A DNA stretch of 30,406 nt from Planctomycetaceae bacterium (GCA_018658605.1 JABHUV010000113.1:1-30406); one strand, 5' to 3'. Positions 8,632 through 18,344 are shown, counted from the stretch's first letter. The notes: generated by a model not told the origin, from the letters alone. A program made the numbers and translations.

Positions 8632-8886
8632 TTAGCCTTCAGCTGGAGCTTCTGCGGCTTCTTCAGCTGGAGCTTCTGCTGGTTCTTCAGCTGGTTCTTC
8701 AGCTGGAGCTTCTTCGCCTGGATCTTCGCCTGGATCCTCGCCCATTTCGCCGATTTGGGATTCCATTTCAGTGCCAAGTTCAGCTGGATCCGGTCCACCG
8801 GGTACTTCTTCAACTGCTGTACCACATCCAGCAATACCAATAAGTCCTGCTACCATGAATGCAGCAATAATCTTTGTAATCTTCAT
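8632..8886 (-). CDS. Small acidic lipoprotein with Glu/Ala/Pro repeat tail
   Basis: An 84-residue protein with a clear lipoprotein signal: basic start (MKITK), hydrophobic core and lipobox IAG-C with Cys21. The mature part is very acidic and low in complexity; from about residue 50 it consists of EDPGE and EEPAE/EAPAE repeats. A good Shine-Dalgarno (GAGGA, about 7 nt before the ATG) supports the start, and a terminator follows the stop, so it is probably transcribed alone. No enzymatic domain is visible. Likely a membrane-anchored, extended, negatively charged tether or cation-binding surface protein; this is inference. Open frames on the opposite strand here are composition artefacts of the repeats. 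Confidence 0.8.
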   Translation of the reverse strand: MKITKIIAAFMVAGLIGIAGCGTAVEEVPGGPDPAELGTEMESQIGEMGEDPGEDPGEEAPAEEPAEEPAEAPAEEAAEAPAEG

Positions 8887-9236
8887 GTTATTTCCTCAAA
8901 TAAAAAAATGGTCTAAACCATCAACGAATGGGTTTCTGTCTTAATGCAGACCCAATCCGCCTAAGAATTATTCCCAAAAAAATGTCTACTACTAATTAAA
9001 ACAAGTTTTCATCGTTTTTAACAGCCAGTTTCACAAAAAAACCCCCCCATTTTAAGATTCACCCATTGAAATGCTGCAAAAGCTGAACTAATCCTGTTCT
9101 CTAACATATTGCACCATCATATAAACCTGTTATTGCTAAAAAATCACACGGTGAGCAATAAAACATTCAGTAATTTCCGGGTATCTCATGAAAGAGTTGT
9201 ACACCCAATCATCACTAGGTTCAATTTGTGCGATTT
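8887..9236. other. 350-bp intergenic region
   Basis: No credible gene. On the minus strand it is the leader of the small lipoprotein gene: GAGGA ribosome binding site beside 8886 and small inverted repeats (ATGGT/ACCAT around 8908-8921; TGGG-TCTG against CAGA-CCCA around 8929-8954). A seven-A run followed by seven C lies at 9035-9048. No terminator is recognised after the FKBP gene. Confidence 0.5.
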
Positions 9237-9716
9237 CTATTGCACTTCGATCATTTCAATGCGAAAAAATAATGTCGCATTGGGAGGAATCGAGGGAGGA
9301 CTGCCTTGAACACCATAACCAAGGTCTGGTGGAATTTCTAATTCAATCATTCCTCCGACCGAACACATCTGGCACCCTTCGGCAAAACCAGGGACGACTA
9401 GGTCAAGTTTCATTAGGCTAGCGAATCCAATAGTATAGCTTGTATCGAAAATATCCTTGTTGCCATTCTCATCGAGAATCCACCCTTGATAATGTACCCA
9501 GCATTCATCGATTCCTATAGGTCGTGGACCACTGGCCTCTCTGAGCATCCGCCACTTTAATCCACTTGCCGTCTCGGTAAATGGCCGCTCGAGCGCACCT
9601 TCATCCATCTGTTGTGGATCCCATTTAGGGGCCCGCGTACAACCAGCTATAAGGGCAATAACCAAAAATAGAGTGGTGGCAAATAACGCAGCAGTGAAGT
9701 TCTTAGAAGTGTTCAT
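9237..9716 (-). CDS. FKBP-type peptidyl-prolyl cis-trans isomerase, lipoprotein
   Basis: A 159-residue protein with a signal peptide and lipobox IAG-C (Cys26), followed by one FKBP domain (about 50-158). Recognisable FKBP blocks are VHYQGWILDENG, the FDTSY pair (Phe-Asp of the active site), VVPGFAEG, the PPDLGYG loop and the closing ATLFFRIEMIEV. The tryptophan at the base of the FK506 pocket in FKBP12 is replaced here by Phe (VPGFAEG). It should catalyse proline isomerisation during folding of exported proteins, anchored in a membrane. It lies 82 bp downstream of the PQQ-like gene on the same strand; whether it has its own promoter cannot be seen. Confidence 0.9.
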   Translation of the reverse strand: MNTSKNFTAALFATTLFLVIALIAGCTRAPKWDPQQMDEGALERPFTETASGLKWRMLREASGPRPIGIDECWVHYQGWILDENGNKDIFDTSYTIGFASLMKLDLVVPGFAEGCQMCSVGGMIELEIPPDLGYGVQGSPPSIPPNATLFFRIEMIEVQ

Positions 9717-9798
9717 TTATGAGTCGCGGTGTAATCTCAAACGATAATTGGTTAAGGGAATGCTCAAAAGCTAACATACGCAATGGTACGTCAGACCG

Positions 9799-11052
9799 CT
9801 AGTTTTGTTCAATACAATATAAATCGGTAATGGAGCGAATATATAGTGAATTGCCAACAACCGCTGGCGACGCATGAAATCCCGACTCAAACTTACCACT
9901 ACTGATTTTCTTGAATTCGGGGCTACACCGTAATACGACGCAGCTACCTTCGACTGCGAAGCAATACATATTTCCATTTGCAAAGATCGGAGAAGCACGG
10001 AATTCACCAGTGCCCGCTCGCATTTGCCAAACCATTTTTCCCGTCTTCGCTTCGAGGCATGTTGCCACGCCGGCATCATTCATCATATAGAGATGATCTT
10101 TTATTAAAAGCTGTGACGCACGTTTTGGCACTGCTTTTGAAAACTCCCAAGCAATATGTGTTTCGGAAACGTCCCCTGTGCCGCCCGGTCTCACCGCCAC
10201 CATCGCGCGAGCTCCATCACCCGCCGAGATATACAACAAGCCATGACCAAACAACGGTCGAGCAGCTGCATTCATGCCACCATGATTCACTCGCCATAAA
10301 ACAGTACCTGTCGCTAGATCATATGAAATCGTTTCCGTTGCGCTAGGCGAAATAGCTTGTCGCTTCCCTGCCACCTCAATGATCGTAGGCGTACTATAGG
10401 CCTTTTTCCGGTCGCCATTGTCTGTACCATAATTAATATTACGGTCGGTTTTCCAAATCGTTTTACCTGTTTGCTTATCCAACGCAACCACAAACTGAAC
10501 ATCAAAACCGTCGTAGGAAATAATTATTCGATCGTCGTCAATCACCGGAGATGCTGCAGGACCCCGCCAATGATTGCATTGAAAATCTCGTCGCTCCCAT
10601 TTTTTCTTACCTGTTGCTGTATCAATAGCCGCTGTGCCATAGCTACCAAAATGAACATATAGTGTGCCTGCTTCAATGGCTGGGGTGGGTGAAGCGTAAC
10701 TATTTGTTGGGTGGCGAAAACGAATGTCGTCTAAGGCACTTTCAAATACAACAATGTCATACAGTGTTTTTCCAGTACGGCGATCAATACAAATCGCTGA
10801 CATTTTTACACCATCCTCTGTAGCGGTGGTTAACCAAATCTGATCTTTCCAAATTACTGGCGAAGACCAACCGCGACCGGAAATTGGGACTTTCCACTTT
10901 ACGTTTACACCTTCGCTTATTTCCAGTGGTAGTTGAGCATCGTCGGCACGACCATCTCCTGCGTCGCCTCGAAAATGAGACCACGTTTCACCTGCGTGAA
11001 TGAAAGATGTTGAAAGTACAAAACAAACACAAAGCAAGCTACGAAAAAACAT
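9799..11052 (-). CDS. Exported PQQ-binding-like beta-propeller repeat protein
   Basis: A 417-residue protein with a signal peptide (about 1-20, ending SFIHA-GE). The rest is a beta-propeller of PQQ-like/BamB-like repeats, shown by recurrent W-K/W-x and Gly-Lys-x-x-W motifs such as RTGKTLYD, ATGKKKWE, QTGKTIWK, ATGTVLWR and KTGKMVWQ. The start WSHFRGDAGDGRADDAQLP is a common planctomycete signature for this group. These proteins are usually called outer-membrane assembly factor BamB-like, but true PQQ binding or BamB function is not shown here; a scaffold or dehydrogenase role is possible. It is on the same strand as the anti-sigma-like gene upstream (161-bp gap) and the FKBP gene downstream. 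Confidence 0.85.
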   Translation of the reverse strand: MFFRSLLCVCFVLSTSFIHAGETWSHFRGDAGDGRADDAQLPLEISEGVNVKWKVPISGRGWSSPVIWKDQIWLTTATEDGVKMSAICIDRRTGKTLYDIVVFESALDDIRFRHPTNSYASPTPAIEAGTLYVHFGSYGTAAIDTATGKKKWERRDFQCNHWRGPAASPVIDDDRIIISYDGFDVQFVVALDKQTGKTIWKTDRNINYGTDNGDRKKAYSTPTIIEVAGKRQAISPSATETISYDLATGTVLWRVNHGGMNAAARPLFGHGLLYISAGDGARAMVAVRPGGTGDVSETHIAWEFSKAVPKRASQLLIKDHLYMMNDAGVATCLEAKTGKMVWQMRAGTGEFRASPIFANGNMYCFAVEGSCVVLRCSPEFKKISSGKFESGFHASPAVVGNSLYIRSITDLYCIEQN

Positions 11053-11098
11053 AATAGAATACCCAAGAGATGAATTGAAAGCACCAAATCATAGTATA

Positions 11099-11135
11099 GC
11101 AGATTATGAAACCACCATTTGTGGTTGTGGTCTGC
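11099..11135 (-). promoter_or_regulatory. Inverted repeat upstream of the PQQ-like gene
   Basis: AACCAC (11110-11115) and GTGGTT (11121-11126) form a 6-bp hairpin. It is flanked by GCAGA (11099-11103) and TCTGC (11131-11135). It sits 47-83 bp upstream of the PQQ-like start. It has no U-tract, so it could be an operator or leader structure. Confidence 0.3.
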
Positions 11136-11205
11136 AAGAACAAAAAACAAATAGTCAGAACCACCCCTGCGGATCATATTTAATGAAGATTCCGTTTTAA
11201 TCCCT

Positions 11206-11222
11206 CAACCGACCTACGGTTG
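11206..11222 (-). terminator. Weak hairpin over the stop codon of the anti-sigma-like gene
   Basis: CAACCG and CGGTTG (11206-11211, 11217-11222) pair around a 5-nt loop containing the TAG stop of the gene. No U-tract follows, so termination here is doubtful. Confidence 0.25.
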
Positions 11223-12617
11223 TTGCTGGATTTCGGCTTTTGTCATGTTACGCACGACAAGTAATACTTCGCAAACCAAATCCGCGCCGAGAATCGGTTT
11301 ATTGGATGGCTGTGATTGCGGTAATTCACCCCGTTTAACACCGCTGGGGCGAGGAGTTGGTTCTGTGAAATCAAACTCGATTGCACTCGTTGCCGCACGA
11401 GGGTTAGCTAAGAATACGAGAGTCGTCATAAGTTGACCGGCTTTACCTTGCCACTGCTTTAGTCGCTCTTGATATGCCGCTTTGGCAGATTGGTTTGGTT
11501 TTTCAGCAGGTATGCTTGCCCATTGAGCATTAACGGCGTCGTGCAATAGATCAAACGTCCTCATGTCCCTAGGTAACATTGCCAAATTAAATCGATACTT
11601 TGCAATATCTTTATGCCGAGAGTGGATATCCAACCGTGTTTGGTCAACTTGCATTCCCGTACATACCATATAAATCAAATCTACTTGTCCGGCTATCTCG
11701 GGTGGTTCTTGTCCTTCCATTGGTTTTTTGATGACACCGTCAAGATAGCGTGTTCCCAACAACTGAGCTTCCAATGCTGATGGCACTTCGAGTCCATCAT
11801 CATAAACAATCCCATTTTTCATTAAGATGTCTTTAACGACTCCATTCTCTACACCCTCAGGTGTTACACCAACTTCAATGACAAACAACAATTTTCCCAT
11901 CAACAGTGATTCCATCCCAACCATATTTTCCATGTCTTGAAGGCTAGGTTTATTGGTAGGACCAACAACTGTATTTTTGTCTGGCTGGTTTGGAATCTTG
12001 GGTTTGTCTGGAGTTTCAGGAGGGTCAGGCTCAACAGCGACCACTGGATTCTGGTTATCCGGGACGACCATGCCTGGATCTACAACACCGTCAACTGGTT
12101 CTATATTATTATCAGAACCATCAACAAGGTCGGAGCCGTTTAAAGAACCTTCGCTATTAGGTGTATTTGGGTCAATTTGATTTACCAAAGGTTGCCCATC
12201 GGTATTCTTTATTGCTGGGCCAGTCGGCCATAACGTAAATGCTAGAAATAAACTTGCCGCTAATACGGACAACCCGACCCAAATCGGTTTCATTTTCCGC
12301 GTTGCCGGCAGCGACCCCAATTCAATCACGTCATTAGCCGCACAGTTGCTGTCATTGGCAATCGCACTAAGGACTTGTTCGGTAAACGCAGATCCCAGTT
12401 CTTTTTCTTCATTCTTGAACGACTTTAATCCGCTTTGAATTGCGATTAGCTCGTCCATAATCTTAGCTGCTTCTGCATCATCAACTAGGAACGCTTCCAC
12501 CTCAGCGCATTGCGTTGGATCAAGTTGACCATCTATATAGTCACTCATCATTGATTCAGCGTCATTCGTATTGTGCAGAAATTCAGTCATTGAATGTAAA
12601 CAATGTTCATTGGCCAT
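11214..12617 (-). CDS. Membrane-anchored anti-sigma-factor-like protein with large periplasmic domain
   Basis: A 467-residue protein. The N-terminus (about 20-85) has the pattern of anti-sigma / zinc-finger-like domains (MSDYIDGQLD..CAEVEAFLVDD..AAKIMDEL) but lacks the HxxxCxxC zinc motif of ZAS proteins. A single transmembrane segment (about 111-130) follows. A Pro/Asn/Asp-rich linker (about 135-235) leads to a C-terminal domain (about 240-440) that I do not recognise. The topology matches RsiW-like regulators that hold an ECF sigma factor at the inner membrane. No ECF sigma gene is adjacent on either side, which is unusual for the family. It is divergent from the second DUF1549/DUF1553 gene across 221 bp. 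Confidence 0.6.
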   Translation of the reverse strand: MANEHCLHSMTEFLHNTNDAESMMSDYIDGQLDPTQCAEVEAFLVDDAEAAKIMDELIAIQSGLKSFKNEEKELGSAFTEQVLSAIANDSNCAANDVIELGSLPATRKMKPIWVGLSVLAASLFLAFTLWPTGPAIKNTDGQPLVNQIDPNTPNSEGSLNGSDLVDGSDNNIEPVDGVVDPGMVVPDNQNPVVAVEPDPPETPDKPKIPNQPDKNTVVGPTNKPSLQDMENMVGMESLLMGKLLFVIEVGVTPEGVENGVVKDILMKNGIVYDDGLEVPSALEAQLLGTRYLDGVIKKPMEGQEPPEIAGQVDLIYMVCTGMQVDQTRLDIHSRHKDIAKYRFNLAMLPRDMRTFDLLHDAVNAQWASIPAEKPNQSAKAAYQERLKQWQGKAGQLMTTLVFLANPRAATSAIEFDFTEPTPRPSGVKRGELPQSQPSNKPILGADLVCEVLLVVRNMTKAEIQQQP

Positions 12618-12735
12618 ACATAGTGTGCTAATCGTCTATAAAAACGACGTTACCAACGTAATATTCGCCTAAATAGAAAAACCTGTCAAACATATTGTAT
12701 GATCAATGACACAAATATATAAAAAACACCAAAAA

Positions 12736-12760
12736 CGGGGACTGATATGTAAATTCCCCG
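12736..12760 (-). other. Inverted repeat in the divergent intergenic region
   Basis: CGGGGA (12736-12741) and TCCCCG (12755-12760) pair across 13 nt, with an A-rich run beside them that reads as U-rich on the minus strand. It lies between the divergent anti-sigma-like and DUF1549/DUF1553 genes. It could insulate the minus-strand gene or be an operator; the evidence is weak. Confidence 0.3.
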
Positions 12761-12838
12761 CCCTGACAACCTAATGGTCCCAGTGACTCCAATCACACCA
12801 TATACATCTATTCGCAAGGTAAATTTGTTTGCAGTACA

Positions 12839-15800
12839 ATGCATGGCATGAAAAGCCTACAACATGTCGCTAATCCATTGAGCCTCTGTGTTTTATTGTT
12901 ATGTACGTCAGTCGCAGCGGCTGCACCGAACGAAGAAGGGGTTGATTTTAGCCAAGATATCCTGCCGATCCTTTCGAATAATTGCTATCAATGCCACGGC
13001 CCAGATGAAGCCGCGCGAGAATCTGATCTGCGACTAGACACACAACAAGGCGTCTACGAGCAACTTGAATCTGGCGAGCATGCAGTTGTTCCTGGGAAGC
13101 CTAATTCCAGCGCCCTGCTACACCGAATCTTAAGCGACAATCCTGATCTGAAAATGCCACCTAGTCATGCCAATCGCCAATTGACGCAGCACGACAAAGA
13201 ATTACTGCAACGCTGGATAAAGCAAGGAGCGCCCTATCAAGGTCATTGGGCGTTTACCGCACCACAACAAGCGGAACTTCCGCGAGTACGTAATCGGAAA
13301 CAAGTTGCCAACCCCATCGATTCTTTTCTACTTAATCAACTCGAACAACACCGACTCAACTTTGAACCGGTCGCCGACCCCGCAACACTCATTCGACGTT
13401 TAACACTCGATCTTACCGGACTACCACCGACGATAGCTGAAATCGACGCTTTTCTAGGAGATAAACAACTCGGGGCTTATGACCGGCTCATCACTCGATT
13501 ATTCAAGTCACCACACTACGGCGAACATATGGCCCGCTTTTGGCTCGACGCTGCTCGCTACGGAGATACCCACGGTCTGCATCTCGATAATATTCGCAGT
13601 ATCTGGCCCTATCGGGATTGGGTCATCAACGCCTTTAGTAACAACATGCCATTTGACCAATTCACCGTTGAGCAGCTCGCCGGTGATTTATTACCAGAAC
13701 CGACACTGGCTCAACGCGTTGCTACCGGCTTTAATCGCTGCAATGTAACGACCAGCGAAGGTGGATCGATTGCTGCTGAATATCTAGTTCGTTATGCAGT
13801 TGACCGGGTCGAAACAACTTCCACGGTCTGGATGGGCTTGACCCTTGGTTGTGCCGTTTGCCACGAACATAAATTTGATCCTATTTCACAACAAGAGTTC
13901 TATCAATTGTTCTCGTATTTTTACAGCTTGACCGAAAAAGCGATGGACGGCAACGCGTTGTTGCCACCGCCGATCGTCCAAGTACCCTCGATACAGCAAT
14001 CCAAGCAAATCGCTCAGTTAGAATCTGAAATTCAACAATGGGAGAGGAAACTACAACAAGCCATTACCGATTTTGAATATCAAGAGGTGCCGGCTTTAGA
14101 TAATGAACCAAAAATCGTCGAACGCTACGATTATGTCTGGTTCGATGACACACCGCCGACAGGTGCAAAACTTACTCAATCCGGTCACCCGTGGAAATAT
14201 GTAACCGCTCCTGAACATCCCGTCTTTCACGGTGAAAAGGCAACACACCGATCGGAAAAAGGACTTACGCAACACCTATGGCAAAATGCTCCTGAACCGC
14301 TGAAAATCGGTAAAGACGATATCTTATTTACTTATGTTTACCTCGATCCTAAGAACCCACCTAAAGAGATTATGTTGCAGTTCAATGAGAGCAACTCATG
14401 GGAACATCGAGCCATCTGGGGTGATAATCTGATTGATTGGGGCAATACAAATACACCCAGTCGACTACGAATTGATGATTTACCTGAAACTGGGAAATGG
14501 ATTCGCCTCGAAGTCGCCGCAGCTAAAGTAGGTCTCAAGCCCGGTTCGCAAGTAACCGGCTGGGCCTTCACTCAATTCGGCGGCAGTGCATATTGGGATT
14601 ACGCTGGGATAAACACACTGACAGTACAAGCCAAGACGGAGTTTAAATCTCAGCGAACATGGGAATTGACACAAAGTGCAGGGGATATCAGTAAATTATC
14701 TGCAGCTGTCCAAGCGGCGTTGAAGGTAAAAGCACCCGACCGTAATTCCGATCAAAAAAGTGAACTGCGATCTTATTTTCTCACTCATGTGTATGCGGAA
14801 AGTCGCAAACTAATCACACCTTTCCATCATGAAGTTGACATGCGCCGCCAGCGTATTGCAGAGATCCAAAAACAGGTCGTGAGTACATTGGTCATGGAAG
14901 ATATGCCCAAAAAACGACAGGCATACTTGCTGATTCGCGGTGAGTATACCCAACAAGGCGAAGCGGTTGAGTCCGGTGTGCCGGAGATTTTACCGGCATT
15001 ACCCGCTGATGCGCCTAACAATCGATTAGCATTGGCCCGATGGCTTATTGCACCGGAACACCCACTGACGGCTCGGGTCATCGTTAATCGTTTCTGGCAA
15101 CAGTTATTTGGCGTCGGTATCGTCAAAACCTCCGAAGATTTCGGAGTCCAAGGTGAACGACCTGTACATCCAGAATTGCTTGACTGGCTCGCAGTTGAAT
15201 TTCAAGCAAGCGGATGGGATGTCCAGTACTTGATGAAGCTGTTAGTTACATCGCATGCATATCGTCAATCCTCGTTTATCTCGGACAAAAAACATCAACT
15301 CGACCCCGAAAATCGTTTACTAGCACACGGCCCTCGTTTTCGAATGGACGCGGAAATGATCCGCGATGTTGCTCTGTTTCACAGTGGGCTATTGGTCAAG
15401 ACTATAGGTGGCCCGAGTGTCAAACCTTACCAACCAAAGGGAATTTGGAAGGCGGTTGGTTATTCCGGCAGCAACACCGTTAAATTTTCTCGGGATCAAG
15501 GTGAGAAGCTCTATCGTCGTAGCATGTATACCTTCTGGAAACGGACAGCTCCGCCACCATCGATGCAAATATTCGATGCACCTTCACGCGAATCCTGTGC
15601 AGTGCGACGTAGTCGAACCAATACTCCAATGCAAGCTTTAGTTTTGATGAACGATGAACAGTTCGTTGAAGCGGCGCGGCAGTTCGCACAACGTATGCTT
15701 ACCACCGGCGGAGAATCCGACCGTGATAAATTGGCGTTTGGGTTTCGTAGTGTCACTTCGAGATTCCCCACAACCCAAGAACTTGACATTATGGTTGCTG

Positions 15801-15970
15801 TATTAAGAGATCATCGGCAACGGTATCACGGGGACCAAGAAGCGGCTCAGCAATTAATACATATTGGTGAGTCAACGGTCGATGAGACACTCGACGCCCA
15901 AGAGCTTGCAAGTTGGACAATGATTGGCAATCTACTGCTCAATTTAAACGAAACTATCACTAAAAACTAA
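12839..15970 (+). CDS. Planctomycete cytochrome C / DUF1549 / DUF1553 protein (module 2)
   Basis: A 1043-residue exported protein, paralogous to the one at 5298-8426. It has a signal peptide (about 1-29) and a cytochrome domain with CYQCH (49-53) and KMPP. DUF1549 (about 155-365) contains a second CxxCH (CAVCH, 338-342), and DUF1553 spans about 730-1000. Between DUF1549 and DUF1553 (about 428-598) is a beta-rich insert with WKYVTAPEHPVFHG, LFTYVYLDP and GSAYWDYAG blocks. It looks like a carbohydrate-binding-type sandwich, but it is not the LamG domain of module 1. The ATG at 12839 is followed closely by another at 12848 (M4); either is possible. The partner DUF1501 gene follows after 59 bp. 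The substrate is unknown. Confidence 0.92.
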   Translation: MHGMKSLQHVANPLSLCVLLLCTSVAAAAPNEEGVDFSQDILPILSNNCYQCHGPDEAARESDLRLDTQQGVYEQLESGEHAVVPGKPNSSALLHRILSDNPDLKMPPSHANRQLTQHDKELLQRWIKQGAPYQGHWAFTAPQQAELPRVRNRKQVANPIDSFLLNQLEQHRLNFEPVADPATLIRRLTLDLTGLPPTIAEIDAFLGDKQLGAYDRLITRLFKSPHYGEHMARFWLDAARYGDTHGLHLDNIRSIWPYRDWVINAFSNNMPFDQFTVEQLAGDLLPEPTLAQRVATGFNRCNVTTSEGGSIAAEYLVRYAVDRVETTSTVWMGLTLGCAVCHEHKFDPISQQEFYQLFSYFYSLTEKAMDGNALLPPPIVQVPSIQQSKQIAQLESEIQQWERKLQQAITDFEYQEVPALDNEPKIVERYDYVWFDDTPPTGAKLTQSGHPWKYVTAPEHPVFHGEKATHRSEKGLTQHLWQNAPEPLKIGKDDILFTYVYLDPKNPPKEIMLQFNESNSWEHRAIWGDNLIDWGNTNTPSRLRIDDLPETGKWIRLEVAAAKVGLKPGSQVTGWAFTQFGGSAYWDYAGINTLTVQAKTEFKSQRTWELTQSAGDISKLSAAVQAALKVKAPDRNSDQKSELRSYFLTHVYAESRKLITPFHHEVDMRRQRIAEIQKQVVSTLVMEDMPKKRQAYLLIRGEYTQQGEAVESGVPEILPALPADAPNNRLALARWLIAPEHPLTARVIVNRFWQQLFGVGIVKTSEDFGVQGERPVHPELLDWLAVEFQASGWDVQYLMKLLVTSHAYRQSSFISDKKHQLDPENRLLAHGPRFRMDAEMIRDVALFHSGLLVKTIGGPSVKPYQPKGIWKAVGYSGSNTVKFSRDQGEKLYRRSMYTFWKRTAPPPSMQIFDAPSRESCAVRRSRTNTPMQALVLMNDEQFVEAARQFAQRMLTTGGESDRDKLAFGFRSVTSRFPTTQELDIMVAVLRDHRQRYHGDQEAAQQLIHIGESTVDETLDAQELASWTMIGNLLLNLNETITKN

Positions 15971-16029
15971 TCAGCTAGAGTATCCTTACGGGGTTTCTGA
16001 ACTCACGAGGTAATCCCGCAAAAACGATT

Positions 16030-17532
16030 ATGCATATTCAAAATAATCCATTATTAATTGAGCAAGCAAAATTGGCTAACCGTCGTCAATTCTTTGGCAG
16101 CGCTGCGACTGGTATTGGCGGTATGGCTCTCGCTTCACTGCTTAATCCAGAATTGTTTGACAGAAAAATCCAGGCCCAAGAGGGTCGGGTACCGGACATT
16201 CAATCGGGAGCTGCTGGGATATTACAGCAGCAACATTTTCCCGCCAAAGCCAAACGGATTATCTATTTGTTTATGTCTGGTGCGCCGTCTCAATTAGATA
16301 TGTTCGATTACAAACCCGGTTTGGTCGACATGTTTGACAAAGATCTACCAGATTCGATACGTAATGGTCAACGAATTACCACGATGACTTCCGGACAGTC
16401 CCGTTTGGCTATAGCACCATCTAAGTTTAAATTCTCTCAACACGGTGAAAATGGGACGTGGTTTAGTGAATTATTACCACACATGTCGAGTGTTGCGGAT
16501 GATATCGCCGTTATCAAGACGGTGAATACCGAAGCCATCAACCACGATCCGGCAATTACCTACATCACAACGGGTAGTCAGATTCCAGGACGCCCAAGTT
16601 TAGGAGCTTGGTTGTCGTACGGACTCGGCAGTGCCAACCGTGACTTGCCCTGTTTTGTCGTCCTACATTCCACTTGGAGTGCCAAACGAGATGCTCAAGC
16701 ACTGTATGAACGGTTGTGGGGATCTGGGTTCATGTCAACGCAACATGCCGGCGTGGCTTTGAGGAGTCAGGGAGATCCTGTTTTATATTTATCAAACCCA
16801 ACAGGGATGCAACGGAAGACGCGGCGGCGGATGCTTGATGCACTGCATGAATTAAACGCTGAGCGGCGTTCGGTTGTGGGAGATCCTCAGATTGATGATC
16901 GTATCGCACAATATGAAATGGCATATCGGATGCAGATGTCGATTCCAGAATTGACCGATATTTCCCAAGAAACAAAAAAGGTGCTTGAACTCTATGGAGA
17001 CGATGTCACAAAACCGGGCACGTTTGCTGCCAACTGCTTGTTAGCGCGGCGTCTGGCTGAGCGAGATGTAAAGTTCGTACAAATCTTTATTAGAGGGTGG
17101 GATCAGCATGGGAATTTACCGAGCGATATAACATCGATGTGTAAAGATGTAGACCAAGGCGCGGCCGCATTAATCAAGGACCTGAAACAACGCGATATGT
17201 TGAAGGATACATTAGTTGTATGGGGTGGTGAGTTTGGCCGCACGGTATATTGCCAAGGTGGATTGACTAAAGAAAATTATGGTCGTGACCATCACCCACG
17301 AAATTATTGTGTGTGGCTCGCCGGGGGAGGGATTCAAGGTGGCATAACCTACGGTGAAACAGACGATTTTTCGTATAACGTTACCGAGAATCCAGTGCAC
17401 ATCCATGATTTGAACGCTACCTTGCTGCACCAACTAGGCATTGACCACGAAAAATTGACCTACCGTTTTCAGGGTCGTGACTTCCGCCTAACAGACATCC
17501 ATGGCAAAGTGGTCCGTGACTTACTATCTTAG
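16030..17532 (+). CDS. DUF1501 protein with twin-arginine signal (module 2)
   Basis: A 500-residue paralogue of the protein at 3767-5281, with the same blocks: [40 protein letters not shown] and [16 protein letters not shown] twin-arginine signal (NRRQFFG, Arg18-Arg19) with a following hydrophobic stretch points to Tat export. A short extra segment (about residues 216-230, [16 protein letters not shown]) replaces the KNKGGQP loop of module 1. It lies 59 bp after the DUF1549/DUF1553 gene and is probably co-transcribed and functionally paired with it. The fold belongs to the alkaline phosphatase/sulfatase superfamily; activity is not established. It converges with the histidine phosphatase gene, with no clear terminator in the 69-bp gap. 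Confidence 0.9.
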   Translation: MHIQNNPLLIEQAKLANRRQFFGSAATGIGGMALASLLNPELFDRKIQAQEGRVPDIQSGAAGILQQQHFPAKAKRIIYLFMSGAPSQLDMFDYKPGLVDMFDKDLPDSIRNGQRITTMTSGQSRLAIAPSKFKFSQHGENGTWFSELLPHMSSVADDIAVIKTVNTEAINHDPAITYITTGSQIPGRPSLGAWLSYGLGSANRDLPCFVVLHSTWSAKRDAQALYERLWGSGFMSTQHAGVALRSQGDPVLYLSNPTGMQRKTRRRMLDALHELNAERRSVVGDPQIDDRIAQYEMAYRMQMSIPELTDISQETKKVLELYGDDVTKPGTFAANCLLARRLAERDVKFVQIFIRGWDQHGNLPSDITSMCKDVDQGAAALIKDLKQRDMLKDTLVVWGGEFGRTVYCQGGLTKENYGRDHHPRNYCVWLAGGGIQGGITYGETDDFSYNVTENPVHIHDLNATLLHQLGIDHEKLTYRFQGRDFRLTDIHGKVVRDLLS

Positions 17533-17601
17533 AATCAACAACCACAACCCCTTGCAGCACATTCGTATTCATTTGTAAAAATTAGTGGTCATGACACGCC
17601 A

Positions 17602-18276
17602 TCAATAAACACCTTCAGACGATATTAATCCGTAGGGTAAATGCCCGATATTGTTGTAGGAATCGAGGCGAGAGGTTGTTCGAGTGAGTGTTAATTCGGT
17701 GACACCAGCGTTGTGTAGCGGGCCGTAATCAGATCGTGAAAATGAATGCTCTGCACAAAACTTACTCAATAGTTCACGCTTAAAGTCAGCGTGCATTACA
17801 AAAACCACTTTCAAATCCGTATCCCCAAACTCGGTTAACGTCCGCTCGACAATTCGTTGCACGCGTACAGCAATATCGGCTGCTCCTTCATACGGCTTGC
17901 CACCCCACCAGCCCGACTCACCAATGCGCCCTTCAACATCGCAACCGGGAAATTGCTCGACGATCTGCTTCGCCGTTAACCCCGCTTCACCGACATGACC
18001 AATCGCGGGGTAACCCGATACACAACCACCGACCTCGTGCAAATCACGCCATACCAATGGATCCAATCCTGTTGCACGCTGAATCGGGACCATCGTCTTC
18101 AACGCTCGTAAAAATGGGCTGGTTATCAAAATATCCGGATTCACCGAAGCGAACCATGGCCCTAAATACTCCACTTGTTCAGCACCTAACTCCGTTAACC
18201 CCGGATCGCATACTCGCTGCGACTCGTCCCGTGCATTGTTCGCAGACTCTCCATGACGTACTAAGAATAATTGCAT
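17602..18276 (-). CDS. Histidine phosphatase family protein (phosphoglycerate mutase-like)
   Basis: A 224-residue cytoplasmic protein without signal peptide. The N-terminal LVRHGES block carries the catalytic His8 after Arg7. TSPFLRAL supplies the second arginine (Arg57), DLHE the acid (Glu81) and VMHAD the second histidine (His162), so the 2-His active site is complete. Members dephosphorylate many small molecules or proteins; the exact substrate cannot be read from sequence. It stands alone on the minus strand between the second cytochrome/DUF1501 module and the molybdenum hydroxylase cluster, and its start is about 70 bp from the predicted promoter of that cluster, so the two are divergent. 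ATG at 18276 starts directly with the family motif. Confidence 0.9.
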   Translation of the reverse strand: MQLFLVRHGESANNARDESQRVCDPGLTELGAEQVEYLGPWFASVNPDILITSPFLRALKTMVPIQRATGLDPLVWRDLHEVGGCVSGYPAIGHVGEAGLTAKQIVEQFPGCDVEGRIGESGWWGGKPYEGAADIAVRVQRIVERTLTEFGDTDLKVVFVMHADFKRELLSKFCAEHSFSRSDYGPLHNAGVTELTLTRTTSRLDSYNNIGHLPYGLISSEGVY

Positions 18277-18344
18277 GTCCCTAAATGACTTCCTCTGAAA
18301 ATTTTCGACTTCACTGGTGGGCAGCTTCGTATTGTATCATTTTT

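Noticed and set aside
8613..8843. Leu/Gln-rich open frames on the opposite strand and in other frames of the small lipoprotein gene
   Set aside because: They arise from the GAA/GCT repeat composition of the lipoprotein tail.
9035..9048. Seven-A then seven-C run as a phase-variation tract
   Set aside because: It lies in non-coding DNA, far from either start codon, so switching by slippage is not supported.
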